The position numbers and the translations under genes are program-made. A DNA stretch of 64,000 bases from positions 310,001 to 374,000 of the forward strand of contig JAHCJP010000002.1 of NCBI GenBank assembly GCA_026126205.1. Direction: 5' to 3'. A model generated the notes under the pieces. The model had not been told where the DNA came from. It saw only the letters and a list, made by a program, of their open reading frames with translations, and searched no databases. Below, piece after piece: positions 45,620-53,736 of the stretch. Origin of the DNA: Maricaulaceae bacterium. Lineage in GTDB: Bacteria; Pseudomonadota; Alphaproteobacteria; Caulobacterales; Maricaulaceae. Numbering within the stretch: position 1 is the stretch's first letter; every line of letters starts with the position of its first letter.

Positions 45620-46432
45620 CTACAGCTTCAGCCGCGCCAGAACGGGAACGTGGTCCGAGGGCCGGTCCCAGCCGCGGCAGTCCTCGAAAATCGCGAACCC
45701 GTCGCGGCCGCCGGCCAGCGCCGCGCCACGCAACGCCGCCGAGGCCCAGATATGGTCCAGCCGCCGGCCGCGATTGCCGGCGCGCCAGTCGCGGGCGCGA
45801 TAGCTCCACCAGGTGTAGAGCTTCTCCGGCTCCGGGATCAGGGCGCGGGCGATGTCGGTGAAGCCGCCGGTTTCGCGCACCCGCTCCAGCCCCTCGGTCT
45901 CAATGGGCGTGTGCGAGACCACTTTCAGCAACTGTTTGTGCGACCAGACGTCATGCTCATAAGGCGCGATGTTCAGGTCGCCCGTAACGATGATCGCCGC
46001 GCCTTCCGCGGCGCGGCGTGCGAAATAGGCCTGCATCGCATCGAGGAATTCCAGCTTGTGGGCGAAACGGGGGTTGATCGCCGGGTCCGGCTCGTCGCCG
46101 CCGGCGGGGACGTAATAGTTCTGGATCTCGACGCCGGCGATCTTCACGCGCTGGAAGCGGGCCTCGGCGCGCGGGCACAGCGCCTCGTCCGGCAGGGGGT
46201 CGAGGGGCAGGCGCGAGGCGATGGCGACGCCATGCAGCCCCTTCTGGCCGCGCACATGGATGTGCGGATAGCCCATGTCCCGGAAGGCGGCGGCCGGAAA
46301 CTCGCCGTCGCGGCACTTGATCTCCTGCAGGCAGATCACGTCGGGCCGGGTTTCGGCGGCGAATTTCGCCACCAGCGGCGCGCGCAGGCGCACCGAGTTG
46401 ACGTTCCAGCTGGCGATGCTCAGCGCGGTCAT
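45620..46432 (-). CDS. xth: Exodeoxyribonuclease III
   Basis: 270-aa AP endonuclease/exonuclease of the ExoIII (EEP) family for base-excision repair. Motifs in order: ASWNVNSVRLR, CLQEIKCRDGEFP, YYVPAGGDEPD, TGDLNIAPYEHDVW and the C-terminal SDHVPVLARL with catalytic Asp-His. It starts eight bases after the unknown 196-aa gene and is probably co-transcribed with it. Confidence 0.95.
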   Translation of the reverse strand: MTALSIASWNVNSVRLRAPLVAKFAAETRPDVICLQEIKCRDGEFPAAAFRDMGYPHIHVRGQKGLHGVAIASRLPLDPLPDEALCPRAEARFQRVKIAGVEIQNYYVPAGGDEPDPAINPRFAHKLEFLDAMQAYFARRAAEGAAIIVTGDLNIAPYEHDVWSHKQLLKVVSHTPIETEGLERVRETGGFTDIARALIPEPEKLYTWWSYRARDWRAGNRGRRLDHIWASAALRGAALAGGRDGFAIFEDCRGWDRPSDHVPVLARLKL

Positions 46433-46440
46433 GGGCTCTC

Positions 46441-47031
46441 CTAGAATATATTGAAACTCGACCCGGCGAGGCCGACGGGCCAGCGCCCGCGCGCGAACAA
46501 CCGCCAGCGGGCGAGAAACGGATGCGGCGGTTCGTCATCGCCGGCCTCGGCGAGGATCACCAGCGCGGCGCCGTGCGCGGCCTGCACGATGGCGCCGGCG
46601 GCGGCGTTCAGCAGCCCCTCGTCGCCGACATCGCCCTGCCATGCGGCGAGGCCCGCCGCGTCGGCCGCCGCCTCGCCCGCCTTCTGGCCGGTATAGGCCA
46701 GGATCGCCGCCGCGGCCTCTTCGTCCAGCCGTTCGGCGGCGCGGGCCGAAAGGCCGGCGCGCAGCATCTCCTCGGCCTCCCAGCCCTCGGAATCATGGCC
46801 GGCGCTTTCGGCGGCGAACAGCGCCTCGTCCCAGCCGGTCAGCAGCGCCGCCTCGGCATGCGGAAAGCCGAGCCCGTCCAGCCAGGCGCGGGCCAGAGCC
46901 CGTTCGCGCGCGTCCAGAGGCTCGCCCAGCCGGCTAAGGAATGGAATCGCCTCCAGCCCGTCCGCAAAGGCGCGGACGCGGTAGAGGAGGGGGATTTCTT
47001 CCAGCAGGCGGGGAATGTCTGGCCCGGTCAT
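46441..47031 (-). CDS. Conserved hypothetical protein, unknown function
   Basis: 196-aa protein I do not recognise by name. It is soluble, Ala/Glu-rich and probably all-helical, starting MTGPDIPRLLEEIPLLYRVR and ending with a short basic-hydrophobic tail WRLFARGRWPVGLAG. No catalytic motif is evident. ATG at 47029-47031 is chosen because upstream in-frame codons cross a terminator-like hairpin. It sits directly upstream of xth and downstream of the candidate structured RNA. Confidence 0.65.
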   Translation of the reverse strand: MTGPDIPRLLEEIPLLYRVRAFADGLEAIPFLSRLGEPLDARERALARAWLDGLGFPHAEAALLTGWDEALFAAESAGHDSEGWEAEEMLRAGLSARAAERLDEEAAAAILAYTGQKAGEAAADAAGLAAWQGDVGDEGLLNAAAGAIVQAAHGAALVILAEAGDDEPPHPFLARWRLFARGRWPVGLAGSSFNIF

Positions 47032-47089
47032 GCGAGCGGGTTTAGCGGCCCGGCGCGCAAACGCAAACCATGGCGCTGCGCGGATCCGG

Positions 47090-47245
47090 AATAAAATGCG
47101 CCCGGCCGCGAGGGGGCTGCGGCCGGGCGCTTCTAGCCATGCGCTTTTCCAGCGCAAGCGCCGGGAGGGGATAAGTCCGGCGCGGCCGGGTCATCAGATC
47201 CGCAAGCGGGGGGACGACGCCGATCTGTTTGCTGACCCAGCCAGC
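47090..47245 (-). ncRNA. Candidate structured small RNA or terminating leader, about 156 nt
   Basis: Read on the minus strand from a predicted start near 47245. The first stem pairs 47243-47233 with 47193-47183 (11 bp including two G-U). An inner 6-bp stem pairs CAGATC (47227-47222) with GATCTG (47200-47195). A second hairpin, GCGCCGG with CCGGCGC, carries the loop ACTTATCCCCTC, rich in anti-Shine-Dalgarno-like C/U. A third, GCGCTT/AAGCGC, follows. The end is a perfect 12-bp hairpin (47098-47109 with 47119-47130) followed by ATTTTATT. No ORF fits. It could be a free small RNA, an attenuator-type leader for the unknown gene and xth, or a processed lolA 3' end. Confidence 0.55.
47091..47130 (-). 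terminator. Rho-independent terminator
   Basis: GCGCCCGGCCGC and GCGGCCGGGCGC form a perfect 12-bp stem with a 9-nt loop, followed on the minus strand by ATTTTAT. It ends the candidate small RNA and any lolA read-through. Confidence 0.8.
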
Positions 47246-47251
47246 CGTTAC

Positions 47252-47280
47252 ATTAAAGCCACGACCGAGAAAATTTTCAA
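47252..47280 (-). promoter_or_regulatory. Sigma-70-like promoter of the candidate small RNA
   Basis: Minus-strand TTGAAA (47280-47275), a 17-bp spacer, then TTTAAT (47257-47252). Each hexamer has five of six consensus matches at ideal spacing, in an AT-rich patch of an otherwise GC-rich region. Confidence 0.6.
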
Positions 47281-47332
47281 ATGAAAAATCGGAAATCTGT
47301 TGATTGTGACGTTAAGGACACAGCGGACGCGA

Positions 47333-47989
47333 TCACCGGCGGCGCGGATCGCGGCGCTCCTCGTCGTCGAGGATGAACAGGCGCGGGTCCAGCGCCACGC
47401 CGGCCTCCACCTCGCTGAGAATCATGCGCGTGGTCTGGCCCAGCGCATCGGTGACGAACCATTCGGCCAGGCTGTAGTCGTCGTCATGGAACAGGAACAG
47501 CGCCCGCCCTTCCATTTCGCCGCTGCGGTCGCGGGCGGCGACATAGATATAACCGTCGCGGGCCCAGACGCGCTCGATCTCGGCGTCGGCGGCCAGATCG
47601 GCCTGTGGCTTCAGGATCCACCACAGCGGCGTGGCGCGCAGCGGCGCCCGGTCGGTGACGTTCAGCGCCTGGTCGCGCACCGCCACCGTGCTGCCGTCGG
47701 CGACGATCAGCAGCGGCGTGGGCGGGTCATATTCGAAACGCAGCCGCCCGGGCCGGCGCAGATACAGCGAGCCTTCGGCGAAACTGAAATCCGGCGCGAT
47801 CTGAATGAAGCGCGCGCGCATTGTCTCGGTGCGGTTCAGCGCGGCGTTGATCTCCGCCAGCGCCGCGTCCGCGTCGACGCCCGGATCGTCCAGCAATTCG
47901 GCTTCCGGCAGCGGCGGAGCCATGTCCCCGGTTTCCGGATCGGCGTCCTGGGCGAACAGGGCGAGGGAGAGGATGAGCGCGTCGATCAT
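47333..47989 (-). CDS. lolA: Outer-membrane lipoprotein carrier protein LolA
   Basis: 218-aa periplasmic carrier that moves lipoproteins from LolCDE to LolB. It has a signal peptide (MIDALILSLALFAQ), then the LolA fold with TMRARFIQIAPDFSFAEGSL, RRPGRLRFEYDPP and LWWILKP. The DGYIYVAA strand and the DALGQTTRMILSEVEAG end are typical. ATG at 47987-47989 gives a proper signal peptide. It lies upstream of xth, as in many alphaproteobacteria, but the small-RNA region and the unknown gene come between. Confidence 0.9.
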   Translation of the reverse strand: MIDALILSLALFAQDADPETGDMAPPLPEAELLDDPGVDADAALAEINAALNRTETMRARFIQIAPDFSFAEGSLYLRRPGRLRFEYDPPTPLLIVADGSTVAVRDQALNVTDRAPLRATPLWWILKPQADLAADAEIERVWARDGYIYVAARDRSGEMEGRALFLFHDDDYSLAEWFVTDALGQTTRMILSEVEAGVALDPRLFILDDEERRDPRRR

Positions 47990-48083
47990 GGTGTCGTTTT
48001 TCGCGGCCGAATGCGGCGCCCGCAAGGCCGCGCGAGGGTGAGGGCGGGGAATTTCCGTTCAGTGGACGGTCAGCTTCGCGCCG

Positions 48084-48314
48084 TCAGTCATCCTCGCTCA
48101 CCTGCGGTTCGCTGTCGTCATAGGAAAGGATGTCGCCCGGCTGGCAGTTCAGTTCGCGGCACAGCGCGTCGAGTGTGGAGAAGCGCACCGCCTTCGCCTT
48201 GCCGGTTTTCAGAATCGACAGATTGGCCATGGTGATGCCGACGCGGTCGCACAGCTCGGTCAGCGACATGCGCCGCTCCAGGAGCATCCGGTCGAGGGTG
48301 ACGCGAATCGCCAT
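48084..48314 (-). CDS. Cro/XRE-type HTH regulator (YozG/DUF2975-associated type)
   Basis: 76-aa single-domain HTH protein, MAIRVTLDRMLLERRMSLTE onward. The recognition region is VGITMANLSILKTGKAKAVRF and the C-terminus is acidic. This short type with the block TLDALCRELNCQPGDIL regularly pairs with DUF2975 membrane proteins. It starts 11 bp after the DUF2975 gene and probably regulates the module; operator-like palindromes upstream of the module are listed separately. Confidence 0.88.
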   Translation of the reverse strand: MAIRVTLDRMLLERRMSLTELCDRVGITMANLSILKTGKAKAVRFSTLDALCRELNCQPGDILSYDDSEPQVSEDD

Positions 48315-48325
48315 GCCGCCGGCCC

Positions 48326-48877
48326 CTAGATCGTCAGCTGTTGTTCTTGGCGCATGCGCGCGCCCTCGCGGAACACTTCCGCCAGCACCAGCAGCGCGAC
48401 CACCGCGAACCAGGCGCCGAGATTGAGATCGAAGCTGACGCCGATTTCGGCAGCGTCCGCCACCGGGCGTCCGAACAGGGTCAGGGACAGCGCCACGATC
48501 CCCTGCGCCAGATAGCGCACCAGCTGGTACACCGCCACGGCCAGCGCGATGACGCGCAGATGCCCGGCGTTTTCGGGAACGAAAGGATCGCCGGCGGCCA
48601 GCGTCGCGAACATGCGCCGCAGGCGGTCGACCAGAACCATGATGGTGACGATTTCGGCGATGAACAGCGGCAGGATCAGCACGCGGTAGAACTGCAGCCG
48701 CTGCAGGGCTTCCTCCAGCGCTTCGGGCGCGATGCCGAGGAAGCGGGCCAGGAACAGTACGATCGCCAGGGCCATCGCCGCGGCGACCACAGCCAGAACA
48801 GCCCAGAGAAGGTACCAGACGACGTCGAGGGTGCGTCTGAGCAAGGCGATCAGGACGCCTTGTTTCACGAGTTGCAT
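48326..48877 (-). CDS. DUF2975 domain membrane protein
   Basis: 183-aa inner-membrane protein with four predicted helices (about 18-45, 65-85, 105-130, 150-170). The family block DRLRRMFATLAAGDPFVPEN lies between helices 2 and 3. Function is unknown. These proteins pair with a small XRE regulator, as here. ATG at 48875-48877 has AAGGGGAGG upstream. It is second in a predicted three-gene unit with the 39-aa peptide and XRE. Confidence 0.87.
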   Translation of the reverse strand: MQLVKQGVLIALLRRTLDVVWYLLWAVLAVVAAAMALAIVLFLARFLGIAPEALEEALQRLQFYRVLILPLFIAEIVTIMVLVDRLRRMFATLAAGDPFVPENAGHLRVIALAVAVYQLVRYLAQGIVALSLTLFGRPVADAAEIGVSFDLNLGAWFAVVALLVLAEVFREGARMRQEQQLTI

Positions 48878-48898
48878 GCCCCTCCCCTTAATGCGGCT

Positions 48899-48942
48899 GC
48901 CGGCGGCGGTGACGGATCATTCCGATCCGGACCGCCGCCGGC
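48899..48942 (-). promoter_or_regulatory. Strong hairpin between the 39-aa peptide gene and DUF2975
   Basis: GCCGGCGGCGGT (48899-48910) pairs with ACCGCCGCCGGC (48931-48942), a perfect 12-bp stem; GGATC/GATCC pairs inside. No T run follows, so it may reduce read-through or protect the short upstream mRNA. Confidence 0.45.
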
Positions 48943-48957
48943 TCCGCGTCTGCGGTC

Positions 48958-49077
48958 TCACGCCACCGCCGGGGCGAGGGCGAAGACCATGCCGGCGAGG
49001 ACCGAGATCACCAGAATGCTGTTGATCGCGAAGGCCGCCGCCGAGGCGAAAGTATCATTGAGCCTGACCATCTTCAT
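48958..49077 (-). CDS. 39-aa single-pass membrane peptide, unknown
   Basis: A short ORF beginning MKMVRLNDTFASAAAF and ending GMVFALAPAVA, with one hydrophobic helix (about residues 11-37). It starts at ATG 49075-49077, preceded by GGAG at a normal distance, and ends 80 bp before the DUF2975 start, in the same direction. The charged start and hydrophobic rest fit a small inner-membrane peptide. A secreted remnant of a signal peptide is also possible. No family is recognised. Confidence 0.6.
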   Translation of the reverse strand: MKMVRLNDTFASAAAFAINSILVISVLAGMVFALAPAVA

Positions 49078-49187
49078 ATCTCCGTTTTCTTTCGTTCGAC
49101 CAAGTTGTTTGTGCTATCGGACGGTCTGCGCCGTCCTCAGCCGCCTCCGGAACCGCCCGTTTTCGGGTCTCTCCGGCGGCGACGGGT

Positions 49188-49263
49188 TTATCGATAATCG
49201 AAAAAAATGAGGCGCGCAAGCAAAAATATCGTTTTTCGATATGAATTTTTCGAAAGGCGATAT
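49188..49263. promoter_or_regulatory. Three operator-like palindromes (WTWTCG-N5-CGAWAW)
   Basis: TTATCG-ATAAT-CGAAAA at 49188-49204, ATATCG-TTTTT-CGATAT (perfect) at 49226-49242, and TTTTCG-AAAGG-CGATAT at 49247-49263. The second and third are 21 bp apart centre to centre. They lie between the divergent 39-aa/DUF2975/XRE module and rdgB, the most AT-rich stretch nearby. Probable binding sites of the module's own XRE protein, by inference. Confidence 0.55.
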
Positions 49264-49285
49264 GCAATAATGAGGGAATACCCCC

Positions 49286-49882
49286 GTGAAGCCTGCGCGA
49301 ACCTGGGTGGTTGCGAGCCACAATCCCGGTAAAATCAAGGAGATAGAAGCCCTCCTCGCCCCATATGGCGTCAAGCCTGTCGGGGCGGCGGCGCTGGGGC
49401 TGCCGGAGCCGGAGGAGACCGAAGACACTTTCGCCGGCAATGCGGCGCTGAAAGCGCGCGCGGCGGCGCAGGCGTCCGGCCTGCCGGCGCTGGCCGACGA
49501 TTCGGGGTTTTGCGTCGCCGCCCTGGGCGGGGCGCCGGGGGTGCATTCGGCCCGCTGGGGCGGCGCCGGCCGCGATTTCACCGCCGCCATGCGCACATTA
49601 TGGGCGAAGGTGCAGGAAACCGGCTCGCCCGACCGGTCGGCGCGTTTCGTCTGCGCGCTGGCGCTGGCGCATCCGGGCGGCGCCTGCGCCGTCTATGAAG
49701 GGGTTGTGGAGGGCGAGCTGGTCTGGCCGCCGCGCGGAGGGCGGGGATTCGGCTATGACCCGGTGTTCGTCCCGCACGGCCATGCCGAGACCTTCGCCGA
49801 GATGGACCCGGCGCTGAAACAGGCGATCAGCCATCGTAAGCGGGCGTTCGAGAAACTGATCGCGGCGGAGCTGGCCGGGTGA
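49286..49882 (+). CDS. rdgB: XTP/dITP diphosphatase (RdgB/HAM1)
   Basis: 198-aa pyrophosphatase that cleans the pool of dITP and XTP. The family signatures [14 protein letters not shown] at the N-terminus, [22 protein letters not shown] (shown as [10 protein letters not shown] and GAPGVHSAR) and [14 protein letters not shown] are intact. GTG at 49286 is the start. Its stop overlaps the start of hemW (GTGA). Confidence 0.95.
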   Translation: MKPARTWVVASHNPGKIKEIEALLAPYGVKPVGAAALGLPEPEETEDTFAGNAALKARAAAQASGLPALADDSGFCVAALGGAPGVHSARWGGAGRDFTAAMRTLWAKVQETGSPDRSARFVCALALAHPGGACAVYEGVVEGELVWPPRGGRGFGYDPVFVPHGHAETFAEMDPALKQAISHRKRAFEKLIAAELAG

Positions 49883-51024
49883 GCGCTCCCCTCGGGCTTT
49901 ACGTGCACTGGCCGTATTGCGGGCGCATCTGCCCCTATTGCGATTTCAACGTCTATCTGAAGCGCCTTGAAGCGCCGGGGCTGACGCAGGCGATCCTGGA
50001 CGATCTTTCCGGCTGGCGGGCGGTCACCGGGCCGCGGCGCCTCGCCAGCCTGCATTTCGGCGGCGGCACGCCGTCGCTGATGGCGCCGGCGGATGCCGCG
50101 GCGGTGATCGAGGCGGCGGAGCGGCTGTGGGGGTTCGAGGCGAGCGCCGAGATCGGGCTGGAGGCCAATCCGGCTGAACGCGACCGCTATGCGGATTTCC
50201 GCGCCGCCGGGGTAAACCGGCTGTCGATCGGCGTGCAGAGCCTGGACGATGCGGCGCTGCGCGCGCTGGGCCGCGATCATGACGCCACGGCGGCGCGCGC
50301 GGCGACGGCCGCGGCGCAGGCGGCGTTCGACAATGTCTCCATCGACCTGATCTGCGCCCGCGAGCATCAAACCGCCGCCGACTGGCGGGCGGAGCTGCAG
50401 GCGGCGCTCGACTTCGGAACGCCTCACCTGTCGGTCTACCAGCTTACCGTGGAGCCGGGCACCGCCTTCGCGGCGCGGGCGGCGCGGGGCGCGCTGGATA
50501 CGCCGGACGAGGACGCGGCGGCGGTTTTCTACGAAGTCACGCAGGAGGTCTGCGAAGCGCAGGGCGCACCAGCCTATGAAATCTCCAATCACGCCCGCTC
50601 CGCCGCCGCGCAGTCGGTTCACAACCGGCTGTACTGGGAAGGGGCGGACTGGATCGGCGCCGGGCCGGGCGGCCATTCGCGGCTGGGCGCGCACGCCGCC
50701 GGGGGCCGAATCGCCGCCGCCGCCGCGCGCCGCCCGCAGAACTATGTCGAAACGGTCGCGCGCACCGGGCGCGGCGTGGCCGATGAGACGGTCCTGACCG
50801 CAATCGAGGAGGCCGCGGAGCGCATTCTGATGGGGTTGCGCCTGACTGGCGGACTGGACCGCGCCGCCCTGCGCGCCGCGACAGGGCTGGACGTGGACGG
50901 AACGGCGCTGGCGCGGCTGGCGGCGGAAGGCTGGCTGACAGCGAACGGAGACCGGGTCCGGTTCAGCCCGCGCGGCCGCCTGCTCGCCGACCGGCTGGCG
51001 GCGGAATTGGCGCCGGAAACCTAG
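49879..51024 (+). CDS. hemW: Radical SAM haem chaperone HemW
   Basis: 381-aa radical SAM protein. The cluster motif is CGRICPYC followed by DFN, the HemW form rather than the extra-Cys form of true coproporphyrinogen dehydrogenase HemN. The conserved [18 protein letters not shown] confirms the HemW branch. It is thought to bind and deliver haem rather than make it. GTG at 49879 overlaps rdgB, the usual pairing. Confidence 0.92.
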   Translation: MSAPLGLYVHWPYCGRICPYCDFNVYLKRLEAPGLTQAILDDLSGWRAVTGPRRLASLHFGGGTPSLMAPADAAAVIEAAERLWGFEASAEIGLEANPAERDRYADFRAAGVNRLSIGVQSLDDAALRALGRDHDATAARAATAAAQAAFDNVSIDLICAREHQTAADWRAELQAALDFGTPHLSVYQLTVEPGTAFAARAARGALDTPDEDAAAVFYEVTQEVCEAQGAPAYEISNHARSAAAQSVHNRLYWEGADWIGAGPGGHSRLGAHAAGGRIAAAAARRPQNYVETVARTGRGVADETVLTAIEEAAERILMGLRLTGGLDRAALRAATGLDVDGTALARLAAEGWLTANGDRVRFSPRGRLLADRLAAELAPET

Positions 51025-51034
51025 GGTCCGGACC

Positions 51035-52390
51035 CTAGAACGCGACCGGGTCGAAACGCTCCGGCGCCGCCTCGATCAGGCGCAACTCGCGCTGACGCAC
51101 CTCGAACACCGCCAGACCGCGCTCGATTCGCCCCTCGCGGGTGAAGCGGAACAGGCCGTCGGCGCCCAGAAAGCCCTCGGGATCCTCGATGGCGCGGCGT
51201 GAGTAACGCTCGGGTCCGGCGTCGAGATGCGCGGCCAGCGCCACGGCGTCGTATGCCAGGCTGGCGATGCGTGACGGCGTCTCGCCATAAACGTCGCTGT
51301 AGGCGCGCTCGAAACGGGCGCGGGTCTGCGGGTCCGGGCCCGCGAACCAGCCGCCATACAGCGCCGGTTCGAGCAGGCTGTCGGGATCGCTCCACAGCCC
51401 GGTGCCGATGAACTTGATCACCAGCGGATCGATGTCGTTATAGGGCAGCAGCGGCGCCAGGGTGCGCAGACGCACGCCGCCCTCGGGCAGGATCACGGCC
51501 TGAAACCGCGCCGTTTCGTCGGGCGCCCAGCCGCGCTGCTGGCGGCGGATCGCCTCCAGCGGGTCCAGCGCCTCGACGCCGGCCTGGCGGGCGAGGCGCG
51601 CCGCCGCGCCGGTCATGCCCTCGACGCCGCCGGAATAGTATTCTTCAACCGTCACGGCGGCGGCGTTCAGCGCCGACTCGGCGCGCAGCGCCGCGGCGAC
51701 AGTCTCTCCATACCGCGTCGAAGGGCCGATGAAGGCGAACCGCTCGACACCCTGGCGCGAGGCGTACTCGACGACGCGCGCCACCTCGATCTCGACCGGG
51801 AAACTCAGCAGATACACGCCGCCGCCCGCCACTTCGGCGTCGCTGGAAAAGGCGATGACCGGAACGCCGGCGGCGCGGGCCGCCTCGCCGGCCGCCACGG
51901 CTGCGGGGCCGAACAGCGGACCGAGGATGATGTCGGCGCCGTCGGCCAGCGCGGCTTCGGCCGCCCGGCGGGCGCCGTCTGCGGCGCCGCCGGTGTCGCG
52001 CGGCATCAGCAGCAGCGCCGAATCGCCGCGCTCGAACAGCGCCAGCTCTGCGGCGCGCAGCAGGCGCAGCGCTTCGGCGCGGGCGCCGGCGGCATCCGCG
52101 CTGAACGGCAGCAGCAGCGCCACCCGCGTCACCTCGCGGTCACGCATGTGTGCGGGCGTCAGTCCACCGGCGCCCGTCACGGCGGCCGAAGGCGGAACGG
52201 CGTAGACCACGGGCTGCGGCGCGCGCCCCTGCACCGGGGGCTGTGTGGATGGCGTCACCACCGGCGTGGCGCCGCGGGTGGTGTCGCACGCGGCCGCGGC
52301 GGCGGCGAGAGCCAACACGGCGATAAGCCTTGGAGCAAGGCCGAAGACGCGCGATGCTGCGCGCAGAGAAGACAAGGCGTTGAAACTCAT
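51035..52390 (-). CDS. Penicillin-binding protein activator, LpoA-like lipoprotein
   Basis: 451-aa lipoprotein (lipobox ending AAAC, Cys35) with a periplasmic-binding-protein-like (type I) domain. The signature VTRVALLLPFSADAAG begins the domain, and DIILGPLFGPAAVAAGEAAR and the C-terminal FIGTGLWSDPDS match LpoA-type proteins. LpoA activates PBP1A in gammaproteobacteria; here the partner is unknown. ATG at 52388-52390 is chosen for its signal peptide. It is divergent from rsmI with only seven bases between starts, the same pairing as in E. coli. Confidence 0.85.
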   Translation of the reverse strand: MSFNALSSLRAASRVFGLAPRLIAVLALAAAAAACDTTRGATPVVTPSTQPPVQGRAPQPVVYAVPPSAAVTGAGGLTPAHMRDREVTRVALLLPFSADAAGARAEALRLLRAAELALFERGDSALLLMPRDTGGAADGARRAAEAALADGADIILGPLFGPAAVAAGEAARAAGVPVIAFSSDAEVAGGGVYLLSFPVEIEVARVVEYASRQGVERFAFIGPSTRYGETVAAALRAESALNAAAVTVEEYYSGGVEGMTGAAARLARQAGVEALDPLEAIRRQQRGWAPDETARFQAVILPEGGVRLRTLAPLLPYNDIDPLVIKFIGTGLWSDPDSLLEPALYGGWFAGPDPQTRARFERAYSDVYGETPSRIASLAYDAVALAAHLDAGPERYSRRAIEDPEGFLGADGLFRFTREGRIERGLAVFEVRQRELRLIEAAPERFDPVAF

Positions 52391-52397
52391 GGCCCGG

Positions 52398-53300
52398 ATG
52401 TCCGTCGATAACCCCGGCGAGGCTAACGCTCCGGCCGCGGCCCGGCAACCGGACGCGGCGGCGCTGGCGCCGGGGTTGTACCTGGTGGCGACGCCGATCG
52501 GCAATCTGCGCGACATCACCCTGCGGGCGCTGGACGTGCTGGCCTCGGCGGACCGGCTCTACGCCGAGGACACGCGCCGCGCGCGCACCCTGCTGGACGC
52601 CCATGGCATAAAGCGCAAGGCGGAGCCCTATCATGAGCACAACGCGGCGGCGGCGCGGCCGAAAATCCTGGCGCAGCTCGCAAGCGGGCGGTCAGTGGCG
52701 CTGATCTCCGACGCCGGCACGCCGCTGGTCTCCGATCCGGGCTACAAACTCGTGCGCGAAACTGCCGCTTCAGGCGCCTCTGTGATACCCGTCCCGGGCC
52801 CTTCCGCGGTGCTTGCGGGGCTAAACGTGTCGGGTCTGCCCTGCGACCGGTTCCTGTTCGCGGGTTTTCCGCCGGCGAAATCATCGGCGCGGGCGCGCTG
52901 GCTGGCGGAGCTTGCCGGCGTTCCGGCGACGCTGGTGCTGTTCGAGGCCGCGCGCCGCCTGCCCGAAAGCCTGGCCGCGATGTGCGAGGCTCTGGGCGAC
53001 CGCCCGGCAGCGGTGGCGCGCGAACTGACCAAGACCTTCGAGGAGACGCGGCGCGACAATCTCGGCGCGCTGGCCGCGCATTACGCCGCCGAAGGCGCGC
53101 CGAAGGGCGAGGTGGTCGTCGTCATCGGCCCGCCGGAAGACGCCGGCGCCTGGGACGACGCGGCGGTGGACGCGGCGCTGGCCGAAGCGCTTGCTCGGGA
53201 ACCGGCCAGCGCCGCCGCCGCGCGCGTCGCCGCGGCGTCCGGCCGTCCGAAACGGGCGGTTTACGCCCGGGCGCTGGCGCTGAAAGAGAGGCGCGGGTGA
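52398..53300 (+). CDS. rsmI: 16S rRNA (cytidine1402-2'-O)-methyltransferase
   Basis: 300-aa SAM methyltransferase that adds the 2'-O-methyl at C1402. Signatures: LYLVATPIGNLRDITLRAL near residue 30, AEDTRRARTLL, YHEHN, SDAGTPLVSDPGY and VIPVPGPSAVLAGL. A C-terminal extension follows. ATG at 52398 is preferred over the ATG at 52389, which shares bases with the divergent lpoA-like start. Its stop overlaps the yraN start. Confidence 0.95.
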   Translation: MSVDNPGEANAPAAARQPDAAALAPGLYLVATPIGNLRDITLRALDVLASADRLYAEDTRRARTLLDAHGIKRKAEPYHEHNAAAARPKILAQLASGRSVALISDAGTPLVSDPGYKLVRETAASGASVIPVPGPSAVLAGLNVSGLPCDRFLFAGFPPAKSSARARWLAELAGVPATLVLFEAARRLPESLAAMCEALGDRPAAVARELTKTFEETRRDNLGALAAHYAAEGAPKGEVVVVIGPPEDAGAWDDAAVDAALAEALAREPASAAAARVAAASGRPKRAVYARALALKERRG

Positions 53301-53680
53301 ACCGGCGGCGGATCGCCGAGACCCGCGGCCGCCGGGCGGAGCTGCTGGCCGCGGCCTGGCTGATCCTGAAAGGCTATCGCATCCTCGCCCGCCGCGCCCG
53401 CACCGGCGCCGGCGAGATCGACCTCGTCGCCGCGCGCGGCCGTGTGCTGGCCTTCGTCGAGGTCAAGGCGCGGCGCACGGCGGAGGCCGCGGCCTATGCA
53501 GTGACGCCCCGCCAGCAAACGCGGCTGGCGCGCGCCGCTTCGGCCTGGCGCGGGCGGCGGCCGCGCTTCGCCATGCTGCAGCCGCGATTCGATCTTGTGA
53601 TCGTGCGGCCCTGGCGTCCGCCGCGGCATCTTCGCGCGGCGTTCCGCCCGGAAGGCGCAGCCGCGCTGGGATTGTTTTAA
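53297..53680 (+). CDS. YraN family (UPF0102) endonuclease-like protein
   Basis: 127-aa member of the YraN family with the restriction-endonuclease-like motif RTGAGEIDLVA and FVEVKARR. The N-terminal RGRRAELLAAAWLILKGYRIL is also typical. Biochemical role is unsettled; relatives bind or cut branched DNA. GTG at 53297 overlaps the rsmI stop (GTGA). Gene order matches rsmI-yraN elsewhere. Confidence 0.9.
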   Translation: MNRRRIAETRGRRAELLAAAWLILKGYRILARRARTGAGEIDLVAARGRVLAFVEVKARRTAEAAAYAVTPRQQTRLARAASAWRGRRPRFAMLQPRFDLVIVRPWRPPRHLRAAFRPEGAAALGLF

Positions 53681-53736
53681 CCGCTGGCGGCGTCGGATAG
53701 AGGTGATTCGCCGGCCCCCGGACCTGGAGACCCCGC

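Noticed and set aside
45138..45809. A 223-codon minus-strand frame over the gap upstream of xth
   Set aside because: It runs through palindromic repeats and into xth in another frame, and is Arg/Gly/Pro-rich without any motif.
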